From assembly GCA_015680685.1 (NCBI GenBank), contig MNCI01027357.1:156152-220151 (forward strand): 64,000 nucleotides of DNA. Direction: 5' to 3'. The notes under the pieces were generated by a model. That model was not told the origin of the DNA, did not search any database, and saw only the letters and a list, made by a program, of their open reading frames with translations. How positions within the stretch are numbered: the stretch's first letter is position 1; the number at the start of each line of letters is the position of its first letter. This DNA is from Gnetum montanum. Its lineage: Eukaryota; Streptophyta; Gnetopsida; Gnetales; Gnetaceae. This document shows positions 34,540 through 44,524 of this stretch, in pieces. A program made the translations under genes and the position numbers.

Positions 34540-34780
34540 CTACAATCACACGGGGCCAAGCATTAGTAAGGTTGTTTTTAAAGTTAGGTTATACCTTACT
34601 TCTTTCCTTAATTAATGATCTTATGTTATCACATGTGTTATTGCCCAAAAAATTGTAATAATGAGTCCTGTGACTTAGGTGGTTTCCCATTTTAGTTTCC
34701 TGGTATACCTAGGTATTAAATGATTTTCAGGCACAATTATTCTAAGTGTTATAGCTAATTACCCTAGATGATGTCCTTCG
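34540..34780 (-). other. Probable leader intron of the accessory gene, element B
   Basis: Acceptor CGTGTGATTGTAG abuts the ATG. A candidate donor CTAGG|GTAATTAGC lies near 34758-34767, giving an intron of about 220 bp. The acceptor is shared with C; the donor is a guess. Confidence 0.45.
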
Positions 34781-35013
34781 GGAAATGATAAATTCCAAAA
34801 AAGTTAGGCACTTTTCAGTAGATGTCCCTCCCCCATAACTAAGCTAAACACTCTGGGTTTGAGTAGGTTCAAATGGAATTAAAATCGGAGTACTAGCGAG
34901 CGAGATAGAGGTTGTAAAGCAAAGGTGTCACACTCATAAGTTGTAGAGAAAAATTTGAAAAACTCCCCCGCATAAATGGCAAGAAATGATGCTAAGTGTT
35001 GTGGGGGGGTCAC

Positions 35014-35105
35014 CTATTTATAGGGTTGGAGAGACACGATATCGCATACGATACATCACATACGCGATATCGCATATGCGATATCGCGTACGTGATATCG
35101 AGGCC
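35014..35105 (-). promoter_or_regulatory. Internal promoter of element B with matching palindromes
   Basis: TATA CTATAAATAG (minus sense, 35014-35023) with an upstream array of GATATCGCG, CGCATATGCG and CGCGTACGTG palindromes (35037-35099), the class present in B's LTRs. Leader sequence downstream of TATA differs from the LTR, so this is not a stray solo LTR. Confidence 0.7.
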
Positions 35106-35399
35106 TATCGATGTATAGGCCCAAGGAAAAAATTTGAATTTTTGAAGATTTTCTTGAAATCTATGTTGAAAAATTAGGACATGTGATACATGTTGAAGGT
35201 TGCTAGGATAATTTCATTAGTTTGAAAGGCACAATTAATTATGATGGTGTGGATTTTATCGATAAAACCTTGGATGTGAGAAAAAGGCTATGTAATTGTA
35301 CATAGGAATGTTGAAATTCAGAGGGATAATAGTAGGGAAAGAACATTATAAAAAATTATGCTGAGGGTAAGAAATGGTGTGTGTGAGCTATGTCATAAG

Positions 35400-36480
35400 T
35401 GAAGATTACAAAAGATTACACAAGTGGATCCTCCCCAAAGCAAGTTTCAACCTATAATGCCCTTGTGTAACCACACTTAAAGTGTCCGTGGGAACTAGAA
35501 GGGTTAAATGTAATCCACACTAATTCCAAAACGAACAGACATGTAAGTATCATCGGCATGAGGTAAGAATTCTATGTTACATGGGACACGAGCTACAATT
35601 ACACGAACAGTGAGATGAGATGAACTAGATAAAGGGATTGTAGAGATTGGGACATGAGGTAACTGACCCAGGGTATAGTGAATCCTGCGTGAGAAGCATG
35701 ATTAACATGTCATTAACTCATCATTCCAAGATCAGGACCAAGTCCATCCTTCTAATTAGTGACATCACATTGTTTCATCCCATGATGAACAATTATGAGA
35801 GTATCATAACAATAAGGCGTACGATCACTTGGCGTTTTGTTCAAGGGAGGAGTGATTTTTTGTTTTGTGGCACTTTTCTTTTCATTTTCTTTTTCTCTTT
35901 CTTTTCGATTGCTAAATCCAGAGAAGCCACCAATCTTCAGGCATGGGTGCATGTCTTTCTAGTGGGACCCTCTAGAACAACATTGGATTTTTGAGTGCCC
36001 TTTTGATTACTCTTACTCCCATTTTTTGTTAGATCTACAAGGATCTTAGTATAACCAGGTTGCATGATAACTCCCACAGATGTCACCAAAGAGAATCCAC
36101 AAGTCCCCTTTGATGTCACACCCTAATCATTCCCTCTTGGTCCATCCTTCTTTATTCTAGGTACAATGAACACAAAATTAATTTAAAGTTTTAAGAATGT
36201 CAAGAATATCACTGTACCCTCGAAGAGAAGCTCTTATTTGTAGAATGAATGAGTGGATGTAATGGGCTTATTGTCCAAATAATTGATCGTTCATGACTTA
36301 ATAACATAGAACGCACCTCAACCAGTGATCCACATGAGTGTTTCATTTAGAGACAAGATTACTTATAAAAAATGTAAAAGGACAAAAACACAAAAAGATA
36401 AAAAGATAAAATAAGAATTTTGAAAAATTGAAAAATTGAAAAATAAAAAGTTGTAAAATCAAAGAAAATAAAAAATGGTT
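35400..36480 (-). other. Post-pol spacer of element B and pol deletion junction
   Basis: Contains GTGGATCCTCCCCAAAGC (35424-35441), CCCTTTGATGTCACACCCT (36103-36121) and an A/K-run region (36361-36475). All three occur in the same order in element A downstream of integrase (49.17, 49.84 and 50.2 kb). In B the gag linker joins directly at about 36480. Confidence 0.7.
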
Positions 36481-38480
36481 TTTAATCCCACTTGTTATTA
36501 GAATGGGGAATATCCCCCATAACTAAATGGTTGAGGATGACAAGGATTAATAAATGAACGATGAGGATCCTTGCATGTTGGAAGTATTGGGACTTGGCCA
36601 TACTTACCCCATTGGGGTTCACACGCTTGATTATAATGAGCATAGTGGGGCAATTTATATGATGTAGTTCCCGAATCATGAGTTGACCCACTATAATATT
36701 TAGAACCATTAGATGGTATGCAAGGATTGGGTTGTCACTCTCCATGGCTATGTTCATTGGGCTGTATGGTTGTTGGAGTGTGAGTTGGTGGCCCTAATGA
36801 AGTTACATGAGGCGTTGGGTTTGAAGATAAGGGTGCACCACAGAGCTAGACTTGTGTTAAGTTGGAGGGTGTAGTGGCCTCGGAATTATGTTGTTCCTTC
36901 TTAGGGTTATTTATAAGGAAGTGGCGCCTTCGGTGTTGCTGAGGTCTCTCACTACTATTGGAAGTAGTAACACAAGTAATGTTTGTGGGTTGTTGTTGTG
37001 GTGCAGACACCTTAGGAACAGTTGTTGGCAATGTAGAAGGAGGAAAAAAATGAGAATGTTGAAAGTTAGGAGGAGCATGGGGTGCACAAGGTGGCGGTTT
37101 TGTTGAAGGTATGGGTTGATAGTATTGAGGAGAATGGTACTGTGGTGAGATAAAGTGTGTTGGCCCAGTTGGAGAAATAAGATGTTGGACAAGATAAGCA
37201 TTTGGGTTCGGATGATATGAAGGGTGCCTCTAGTTTAGTGGTGGTCTCCCCCATGACTAGGATTGTTTCCACTGTGATCGAACATAGTATCTCTGTACGA
37301 ACTTTGGATGTAACGTATTTCCCCAATGCTCATGTAAATGTAACAATATTGGGCATTGGCCCTTGGGGTGATCGTACAGGCATATGTTGCATTCATACAT
37401 ATGATCGGCAGTTGATCCCTTATTTTCCTTATCCCTTCTTTTTGATTGTCTAATGTTTTGTTCTGCTTCTTGGGTTGTCAAAACTCTATCTCCAATAATA
37501 TTGATAAACTCTTCACACTTTTGATACATCCATTCCAACATCTTATTGATCTTTTCCTTGAATTCTTCTAATGTTTGTTGTGTTGGCAAAGATAATGTTT
37601 CCACCTTGAGATTGGTTGATTTCTCCTTTTTATGATCATGGACCTTTGTTAAGTTGAGATTTTGGTCTCGTTGATGTTTTCCGATACTCTCCCATCGAGC
37701 GATTTCTCCTTCTTCTTTTGTTACCCGCTTAACAAGCTCTTGGACTTGATAGGTTTGTAGTTCGTATAGTTGACCTTGGGCATACATTCCTAAGGTTTCT
37801 CTTGTTGCATCATGAAGCCCATCAATAATATGGTACATTAGCCTTTCCTTGGAAAACCCATGGCCTGGATAGTTGTTTAACAATGTGTAATATCTTTCTA
37901 AGGCCATCTCTAAGGGTTCATGTTGTGCTTGTTCCATCCTTGGATTTGTTTTCTCAAGGCTGACACTCTTGCGTAGGTTTGATATTTTTCATTAAAGACA
38001 TCTACCATTGTTGACCAACATCGTATTGAATTTGGTTTTAACAATCTATACCATACTTTTGCTTGACCAACGAGTGTCATAGGGAAGAACTTAAGTTTTT
38101 TTCCAACCATTATTAATGTTGTTCCATGCGTAGGCATTGTGGAAGGCTTGTAAATGTTGATGCGGATCTAAGTCATAGCCTCTTGCAAAAGTAGGGAAGT
38201 TGTTTAAATCGAGCCTAGGTAGACGCCTCTCTTTATGATGCCTACGTGAGATTCGAATAACCTCTTGTATTTGCGTTAGGCTTGTAGTGGCTAGTAGGGG
38301 TTCATCATCATTGGGTAAGTTATGCTTTCATGCGTTGAGATGATGTTGCTTTCATTCATGTTTATAAGAAATCCCCACTTCAGGTTGTGTACTCCAATCT
38401 TCATCATCATATAGTTCATTGGTTCTCCAATGGACTTCCTCACTAAATGTGGCATTATAGTGATCTTGTAGGAGAGGCAT
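36480..38480 (-). pseudogene. Gag polyprotein of element B
   Basis: ATG at 38480 (MPLLQDHYNATFSEEVHWRT). The Retrotrans_gag-like core spans 38137-37257 with two frames: LVGQAKVWYRLLKPNSIRCW, STMVDVFNEKYQTYARVSAL, then NYPGHGFSKERLMYHIIDGL. A zinc-knuckle-like CNICLYDHPKGQCP lies at about 37370-37410. After it comes a Pro/Gln/Asn-rich linker to about 36480. Few stops (one after GISYKHE), so it is the best-preserved gag here. It forms the particle in which RNA is packaged; with no pol, B would need another element's enzymes. Confidence 0.8.
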
Positions 38481-38601
38481 GGTTGTGAAATTATGTGTGA
38501 ATTTATATGTGACTTTTTATAATTATTTCTTTCTAAAAGATATATTGTTAATTCCTTTACAACGACCTTGTATGATATAACTAATCTAGATAACTAGCAC
38601 T

Positions 38602-38620
38602 GTCCCCAGCAATGGTGCCA
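38602..38620 (-). promoter_or_regulatory. Primer-binding site of element B, tRNA-Asp type
   Basis: Minus sense TGGCACCATTGCTGGGGAC, two bases from the 5' LTR. It differs from the plant tRNA-Asp complement only at three CpG positions. Confidence 0.85.
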
Positions 38621-38621
38621 A

Positions 38622-39417
38622 TGATGAGTGGTGAGGTACTCCTACACTCAACCATATGAATACGAGCGTTACACGCGTGATCCGGTCAAACTCCGCAGAT
38701 GGACTAGTTGTGGCATCTAGATAATTAGTCTTAGGTTGCAGTTCGCTATCTTCCACCTGGACTAGTATTAGCTTTGTCACGTATGGTTTAGTCTAGAGTG
38801 AGGTGTATGATGTGGTTCATAATCTAATGCTACTCTTAAAGGTAATGAAAGTAATATTCGCTAATCTAGGAGAGAGAGGATGAGAGAATCTAATCTAGCC
38901 TAAGTGTGATGAGCATCCATTCCTCAATTATCTGTACACATCTTGGACTTCGCATGACTACCACTGGGATTACCAAGCGCAGATACTAGGTATGCTACTG
39001 GGTTACCAAGTAGTCACACTTACATGCTCGTAATCAAGTCGTACTCATTCCGCATTTTAACATGAGATAAGGGTGAGAGAGATTAACCAAGAAAGTAGTA
39101 AATAAAAATTAATTAGTTAAATGATTAAACTAAGTGAATGCTGCAATGATGAAGTAATCTCGATCTTTATTGCTAGTCATGTGCGTGTCCAAGTACGTCA
39201 CACTTGAATAAAGGATGTCATACAATTACAATCACCACATTGCAGGCATACACGGAGAGGAAAAGGGTTGAGAGAGAGGAATGAAAAATACTTAAACTAA
39301 AACTGACTAACTTCCTAATGATTTCTAGCTCATCTATCTACCTCTTATTTATAGATGAGGAGATAGGCCGTGATATTGTGTACGCGATATCGCGGTCATC
39401 CAGAACACGGCTCATCA
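38622..39417 (-). mobile_element. 5' LTR of element B
   Basis: TGATGAGTGGTGAGGTACTC to CGGCTCATCA, 796 bp, followed by TSD ATAAT (39418-39422). The palindrome array (39369-39393) is shorter than in the 3' LTR. Confidence 0.92.
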
Positions 39418-39422
39418 ATAAT

Positions 39423-39990
39423 TGTCTTTATGTCCTATAAATTTCTTAGTAATGGCATTAATAAAAATCATAGAAGGACTATTTAATAATTTTTCCTTAT
39501 GTCGATGTCTATTTGATTCCACGATCTTCTTAAATTTCTTGTAAAATTAAATACAACATTTTGGATAGCATGTTTCATAGATTTTTTATCTAACACTACT
39601 TGTCGATTTATGAAACTAGTAATTCTATTAATAACCTATTGTCTTTGTGTTATCATGCAATTATCCATAGAGAACTTTGGTTCTCTTTCACTAAGTAGCC
39701 TAGTAGATATAGCCTGGTATTCTTGAGGATCCTATTAATATACTTCTAGATTTTTAAAAATATTTTCTTTTTCAGAATCGAACTTACTTTCAAAATCCAC
39801 AATCATAGATTGAGATTCTTCATTAGCATTGATTTTTTATTTTTCCTTTTGTTCTTTAGTGAATCTTGGTTTATAGGCTTTGTGTTGGGATGTTGATAAG
39901 TCTATGTTTGTTCCCCATTGAGGTATTCCATATTTAGGTGGAGATTCTACCTTGGGCTTCGGTGTAAGAGTAGTAGTTTTCTTAGGAACC
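39423..39990 (-). pseudogene. Pararetroviral coat protein, N-terminal half
   Basis: Minus frame with stops: RLLSEREPKFSMDNCMITQR, ITSFINRQVVLDKKSMKHAI and NVVFNFTRNL. It resumes across the element B insertion (TSD ATAAT) at 30767. The family call follows from position between the movement protein and zinc knuckle. Confidence 0.6.
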
Positions 39991-39992
39991 CA

Positions 39993-40295
39993 TTATTGTT
40001 CAATAGTCCTAAGTTTAGAGTTTATGGATGACATCCTTTGATTCATTCTTTCATTATGTTTATGCATTGCCATCACATCTCCTGTCATTACACTAATCTT
40101 ATAAATGACCCAATTTTTTAATCTAATAGTATCAGAAGATGAATCCATGCTCATGTTTTGGAATAAAGCATGTGCCTGTTCAAACTTTGCTTTAAAGGCT
40201 TGGGAATCCTTTTGATCTGACTTTGATCCTTTAGATTTAGTCTCTTTGGGCTTTGTCTTTGGACCTTCTGTATTAGTATAGACTTTTTTGTTCAT
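39993..40295 (-). pseudogene. Pararetroviral linker/virion-associated-like ORF
   Basis: About 100 residues, Lys-rich at the start (PKETKSKGSKSDQKDSQ) with a helical C-terminus (HKHNERMNQRMSSINSKLRT). Position between movement and coat proteins suggests a virion-associated or polyprotein linker role; not confirmed. Confidence 0.45.
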
Positions 40296-40432
40296 CCCTA
40301 TTTTAATAGTTGGTCACACTCAAAGTAGTGATATTGTGCATCATATTTTATTACTACTGTGTTAGGAAAAGAACTACTAGAAGTTGTTTTAGATTCACTA
40401 TCTGAGGTTTCTTTAAGATCCTCTGTTTGGAT

Positions 40433-41144
40433 CTATTTTTCATTAGGATCTATTATCTCAGTAAGGATAGCATGAGGTGTTTCAGGAGTTTTTCCTAAGA
40501 TTTTGTTCATGTCATATGCAATTCCTAGATCGTTAAAAATCCTTGTTAATCTTTCTTCTTGTGTTTCTATTTCAGTAGGATTTGCTTTTGGGAGCATGAA
40601 AGATCTTCTAGAAGGGATTAACTCTAAAGGATTTTTAATGGGAGGAAGGATTCTTTTACTGGTTTCTCCCATTTGTAGGAATGGATCTATATTGGAGAAT
40701 CTTGGAGTTTGAAGATTGACAGGGTAGAATTTTCTCCCTAGATTATGATGAGACTTCTTAGGTACTATATGTTCATAAAATTCGTTAATTGTGTCATCTA
40801 ATTGAGGATACAAGGTATGGATTGGTAAATCCTTAGTATTGATAATTGACCCATATTCAATATTCTTTGTTCTATAGGAAACAATATGTTTGCCAAAAGG
40901 AAATAACATTTTTATACTGATTGTTTGAAAAAGTTTAAAAGCTAGCCTAGTTCCTATTGTAGCATACATGCTTTCTACTTTCATATCTAATGGAATATAA
41001 GCAATAACAATTAAACTATTGTGTAGATGATGGTCCCTTAGTGGTAAAGTAAAGTTGAAAAGTGTTACTACCAGTGCATCTAATTCAAGACGGCCTTTTG
41101 CCTGAGTAATAATAACATCCTGAAATTTGTTGAATCACCAATCG
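40433..41144 (-). pseudogene. Pararetroviral movement protein (30K-like)
   Basis: The minus frame begins inside the gene with GRLELDALVV, FNFTLPLRDHHLHNSLIVIA and YIPLDMKVESMYATIGTRLA, and continues through FPFGKHIVSYRTKN to the C-terminal DLGIAYDMNKILGKTPET. This matches caulimovirid movement proteins, which help virus pass through plasmodesmata. The 5' end is lost at the junction at 41144/41145. The 183-codon stretch 40433-40984 is the longest open viral frame here. Confidence 0.72.
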
Positions 41145-41232
41145 ATAAGTGCAAGTCAATATGGGTTCTTAAGATGATAGTTAAAGTGAGGATGGATATG
41201 GATCTATAAGTGCAAGTCAATATGGGTTCTTA
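41145..41232. repeat. 27-bp direct repeat at the pararetrovirus/copia junction
   Basis: ATAAGTGCAAGTCAATATGG plus GTTCTTA occurs at 41145-41171 and 41206-41232, perfect. The second copy is inside copia RT; the first abuts the movement protein gene. This looks like templated filler from break repair. Confidence 0.85.
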
Positions 41233-41709
41233 CAAATCCTTCATGTTCTTCAACATATACCTCTTCTTGTATGGTCCCATTTAGAAAAGGCACTTTTCAC
41301 ATCCATTTGATATAGCTTGATATTTTTAATACTAGCATATGCCAAAATAAGTCTAATAGATTTAAGTCTAGCAACAAGAGTAAAATTTTCATCAAAATAA
41401 ATTTCTTATTATTAATTGTAGTCTTTTGCAACTAATTTAGCTTTATTTTTAATGATATTTTCATTTTCATCAGTTTTATTCCTAATGACCCATTTTTTCC
41501 AAATAATTGGTTTATGGTTTGTTTTATGTGTCAATTCCCACACATCATTCCTAGTAAATTGATTTAGTTCATCTTGCATGGTGGAAATCACACTTCTTCT
41601 CCTTCTGCTTCTTTGAAGTTTTTGGGTTCTAGTTATGAAAGATATGTTGCATAGGAATAAATTTCCTTAGTCTGGCTTCTAGTGCGATTACCATCTTGTA
41701 CTTGCCCAA

Positions 41710-42533
41710 TTACATCATTGATAGAGTGTGTTCTACTAAGTCTAAGCATCTTAGGTTGGATTTGTGATATCTCCTTAAGTTTTTCCTCATGCTCCTCCTC
41801 ATGTTTACTAATTCTAAATTTTTGTCAATTTGTACTTGTGATGCACCAGACAACTTTTGAATGGGAACTACTTCATCATTAGTTTGTGGATATGTAATAT
41901 TGTTATCATCAATTTTAACATTAATAGTTTCTTCTAAAACATTTGTTCTTTTGTTTAAGACTCTATATGCTCTACTAATGGAAGAATATCCTAAGAATAT
42001 GCCTTCATTATCTTTAGGGTCAAATTTCCTTAAGATATCTTTACTATTAAGAATATAGCATTTAGAACCAAAAACATGAAAGTAACCTACTGAAGGTTTT
42101 CTACCAGTCCATAATTCATAGGAAGTTTTACACATAAACCTTCTTACCAAAACTCTATTGGAGATGCAGCAAGCAGTGTTAATCACTTTAACCCAGAAGT
42201 GGTAAGGAAGATTTCAGTCATTCAATATAGTTCTTCCATTTCATTCAAGATCCTATTTCTTCCTTCAGCTATACTATTTTGTTGAGGAGTTCTTACAATA
42301 GAGAATTGTTGAAGTATGTCATTAATTTAACAAACTTTCTCAAATTTGACATTCTTGAATTTCCCTGCATTGTCACTCCTAATGACTTTGATACCATAGC
42401 TTTTTTCTTTTTGAATCTGATTGCAGATTCTTAAAAAATGATCAAATACTTCATCCATGTGATATAAAAAGGCAACACAAGTAAAACAAGAGTAATCATC
42501 AACAATGGTTATAAAATACCTTTTTTTCACCAA
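41710..42533 (-). pseudogene. Copia integrase
   Basis: Catalytic core: RYFITIVDDYSCFTCVAFLY and GIKVIRSDNAGKFKN (42533-42327), then KTSYELWTGRKPSVGYFHVF and GIFLGYSSISRAYRVLNKRT (42186-41900), the GKKP-like and C-terminal blocks of copia integrases. Stops and a frameshift near 42200-42320 break it. Confidence 0.85.
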
Positions 42534-43099
42534 ACTAAGTGTTCAAGAAGGACCAACTAGGTCCATGTGAAGTAAATTTAAGGGACAAGAGGTAGATATA
42601 CAATTTTTCTTACCAAACCTTACCCTTGTTTGCTTTTCCCTTTGGCATGCTTCATAGGTGTTCAAATTGAAGTCTTTAAGTTTGGGCAATCCACGAACCA
42701 TTTCTTTTGTTATTAAGGTTTGAAAATCTCTTTGTTTATATGGCCCAACTTTCTATGCCACATATGAGAATCATCTATATTACTAATCAAACACCTAGGT
42801 TTAAGATTAGCATCATCTCCAAAAATAGTAGTGTAGACATTAGTCTTTCTAGCTCCTTCTATTACAATGTTTCTAGTGGTTAAGTCTTTTATTCTATAAG
42901 TTTCTTTTGAAAATGTAACATCAAAATTTGAATCACAAATTTTACATACACTTAGAAGATTATGCTTTAATCCTTTGACAAAGAAAACTTTATTTACAGT
43001 AGGTTGTTCCTTACCTTTTCCTCCTATGGTACCAATACTTGCTATAGGAGCCTCTATGTCATCTCCAAATGTGACGGTTTAAAAATTTTTTTCTATTAA

Positions 43100-43860
43100 G
43101 TGAATAAATTAGGTCTTATCTCCTGTCATATGTCTTTAACATCTGCTATCAATATACCATGTGATTGTTTTGACTTCAAAGAGAGCTACTTGAGCCATCA
43201 TGTTATGTTCAGGCTTCCTGTCTTTTTGCTTCCAAACCTACAAAGTAACTTATCTCAGTTACTTTTGTAAAGACCAAGTATAATGTTTCATCCTAAGATA
43301 CTAATATGCTTGAACATGTCCAAATTTTTCACAATAGAAACAATTTAAGGTCCTAAATTTTGATATGTTACCAAACTTGGAACAACTTCCTTTTGTAGAG
43401 CCCTTGAAGTGTACATCCTTTTGCTCTTGATCTTTGGTATTTTCTAAAGATTTCTTATTTATCTGGTCAATAACTTTGGTTAGTGTTTGAATTTCAACCA
43501 TTAGGTCTGGGTTTTCTTTCTTAAGATAATAACATTCATCATTAAGAGTTATAATCTATATTTCTTTATCATGTAAGATATCTTTCATCTTAAAGCATAA
43601 AGTTTGAAAAGAAATAATTTCATTACAAACTAATCATACCTTTCTTTGAAGAAGTTTTCATCCTTTTCATGATGATTCCTATGATTATTTTGACTTTCTT
43701 TGTCGAAATTGTCATAGATGTTATTAGACCTACAATTATGATCTCTTTTAGAGGCTTTATGACCTCTTCTATTACCTATCAAACTGAATGTATAAGAGGG
43801 AATAAAATGTGTACCTTTATTGATTTTCTAGATGGATTGAATACAACAATTGATGAAGCA
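43100..43860 (-). pseudogene. Copia gag with zinc knuckle
   Basis: LNCFYCEKFGHVQAY (43301-43345) is a CX2CX4H knuckle whose last Cys is now Tyr. Upstream frames are Asn/Lys-rich (DNFDKESQNNH) and broken. Lies between PBS and integrase. Confidence 0.65.
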
Positions 43861-43939
43861 TATTAGTTTATTTATCCAATTGAATCTAATGTTCATTGTT
43901 CCTTCCATTTTTAGTTGAGTTATCTACATGAGATAACTT

Positions 43940-43953
43940 GGCTATAATACCAC
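43940..43953 (-). promoter_or_regulatory. Copia primer-binding site, tRNA-Met type
   Basis: Minus sense TGGTATTATAGCCAAG just inside the LTR, close to the standard TGGTATCAGAGCC. Confidence 0.8.
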
Positions 43954-43954
43954 T

Positions 43955-44524
43955 TGAGAATTGAGAACTTTGAAGGGGGGTTCAATAAGTTCCCAAATTA
44001 AAATTGCACCTACAACATAAAAGACATCATGTTTTACATGGTTTTCCAATGTGGGTACACCACACTTGGAGGGTAGAATCCTTGCACACCTCTAGACTTT
44101 GTGTCTTAATAAAACATGGTTTGAAGGACACCATACCTTGTACAAGATCTGAGCTCCATACCAAAGTGTTTTGTCACTATGAAACCACTCAACCTTGCAA
44201 GGTTCCAACAAGCTTAGAATGTGGTTTTAATGATTCCACAACCTTTAAAAAATTAAGCTTTACTTTGGAGTAACCACTCAACTTTACAATGTCCTAATAA
44301 GCTCAATGTGGGTGTCTTCTTGCAAGAAGCACATCAACCCCATAGGACTACAAGGAAAAGAGAAAGACACAAGGAAAGAATGTAACTAAAATTGCATGTC
44401 CTTGCACTTTGAAGCATAGTATAACATAAAACTAAGCAAATGATGTTACAATGAAGAACAAGAATACAATAACATAGATTAGATAATGATTGATCTTGTG
44501 TGAATAGTACTTGCACAATTCTCA
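43955..44524 (-). mobile_element. Copia 5' LTR
   Basis: 570 bp with 9-bp terminal inverted repeats (TGAGAATTG/CAATTCTCA), next to the PBS. Confidence 0.85.

Larger units (their letters stand above)
30773..39417 (-). mobile_element. Non-autonomous gypsy element B (gag + accessory gene, no pol)
   Basis: 8645 bp, both LTRs, matching TSDs, PBS and degraded PPT present. In minus sense: 5' LTR 38622-39417, PBS, gag from 38480, Pro/Gln-rich linker to about 36480, then directly the A-rich post-pol spacer (36360-36480) and the GTGGATCCTCCCCA spacer near 35425, internal promoter 35014-35105, leader intron, accessory ORF 34539-31757, PPT, 3' LTR. No protease, RT, RNase H or integrase. Inserted in a pararetrovirus coat gene. 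Confidence 0.9.
26500..41144 (-). mobile_element. Endogenous caulimovirid-like pararetrovirus, split by element B
   Basis: Minus-oriented viral gene order from right to left: movement protein (41144-40433), a linker ORF (40295-39993), coat protein (39990-39423 and 30767-30240), zinc knuckle (about 30240), aspartic protease (29458-29171), RT (28990-28290), RNase H (28280-28010), an extra ORF (27840-27065), then an intergenic region with promoter and poly(A) signal. About 6 kb remains without the insert. No LTRs. Each domain carries stops, deletions or lost catalytic residues, so the copy is inert. Left neighbour is element C; right neighbour is a copia element. Confidence 0.82.
41206..44524 (-). 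mobile_element. Truncated Ty1/copia element
   Basis: Minus-oriented: 5' LTR 43955-44524, tRNA-Met PBS, gag (about 43860-43100), integrase (about 43000-41710), start of RT (41640-41206: FLNGTIQEEVYVEEHEGFV). It breaks off in RT; RNase H and 3' LTR are missing. Gag-to-integrase-to-RT order identifies copia. Confidence 0.85.
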
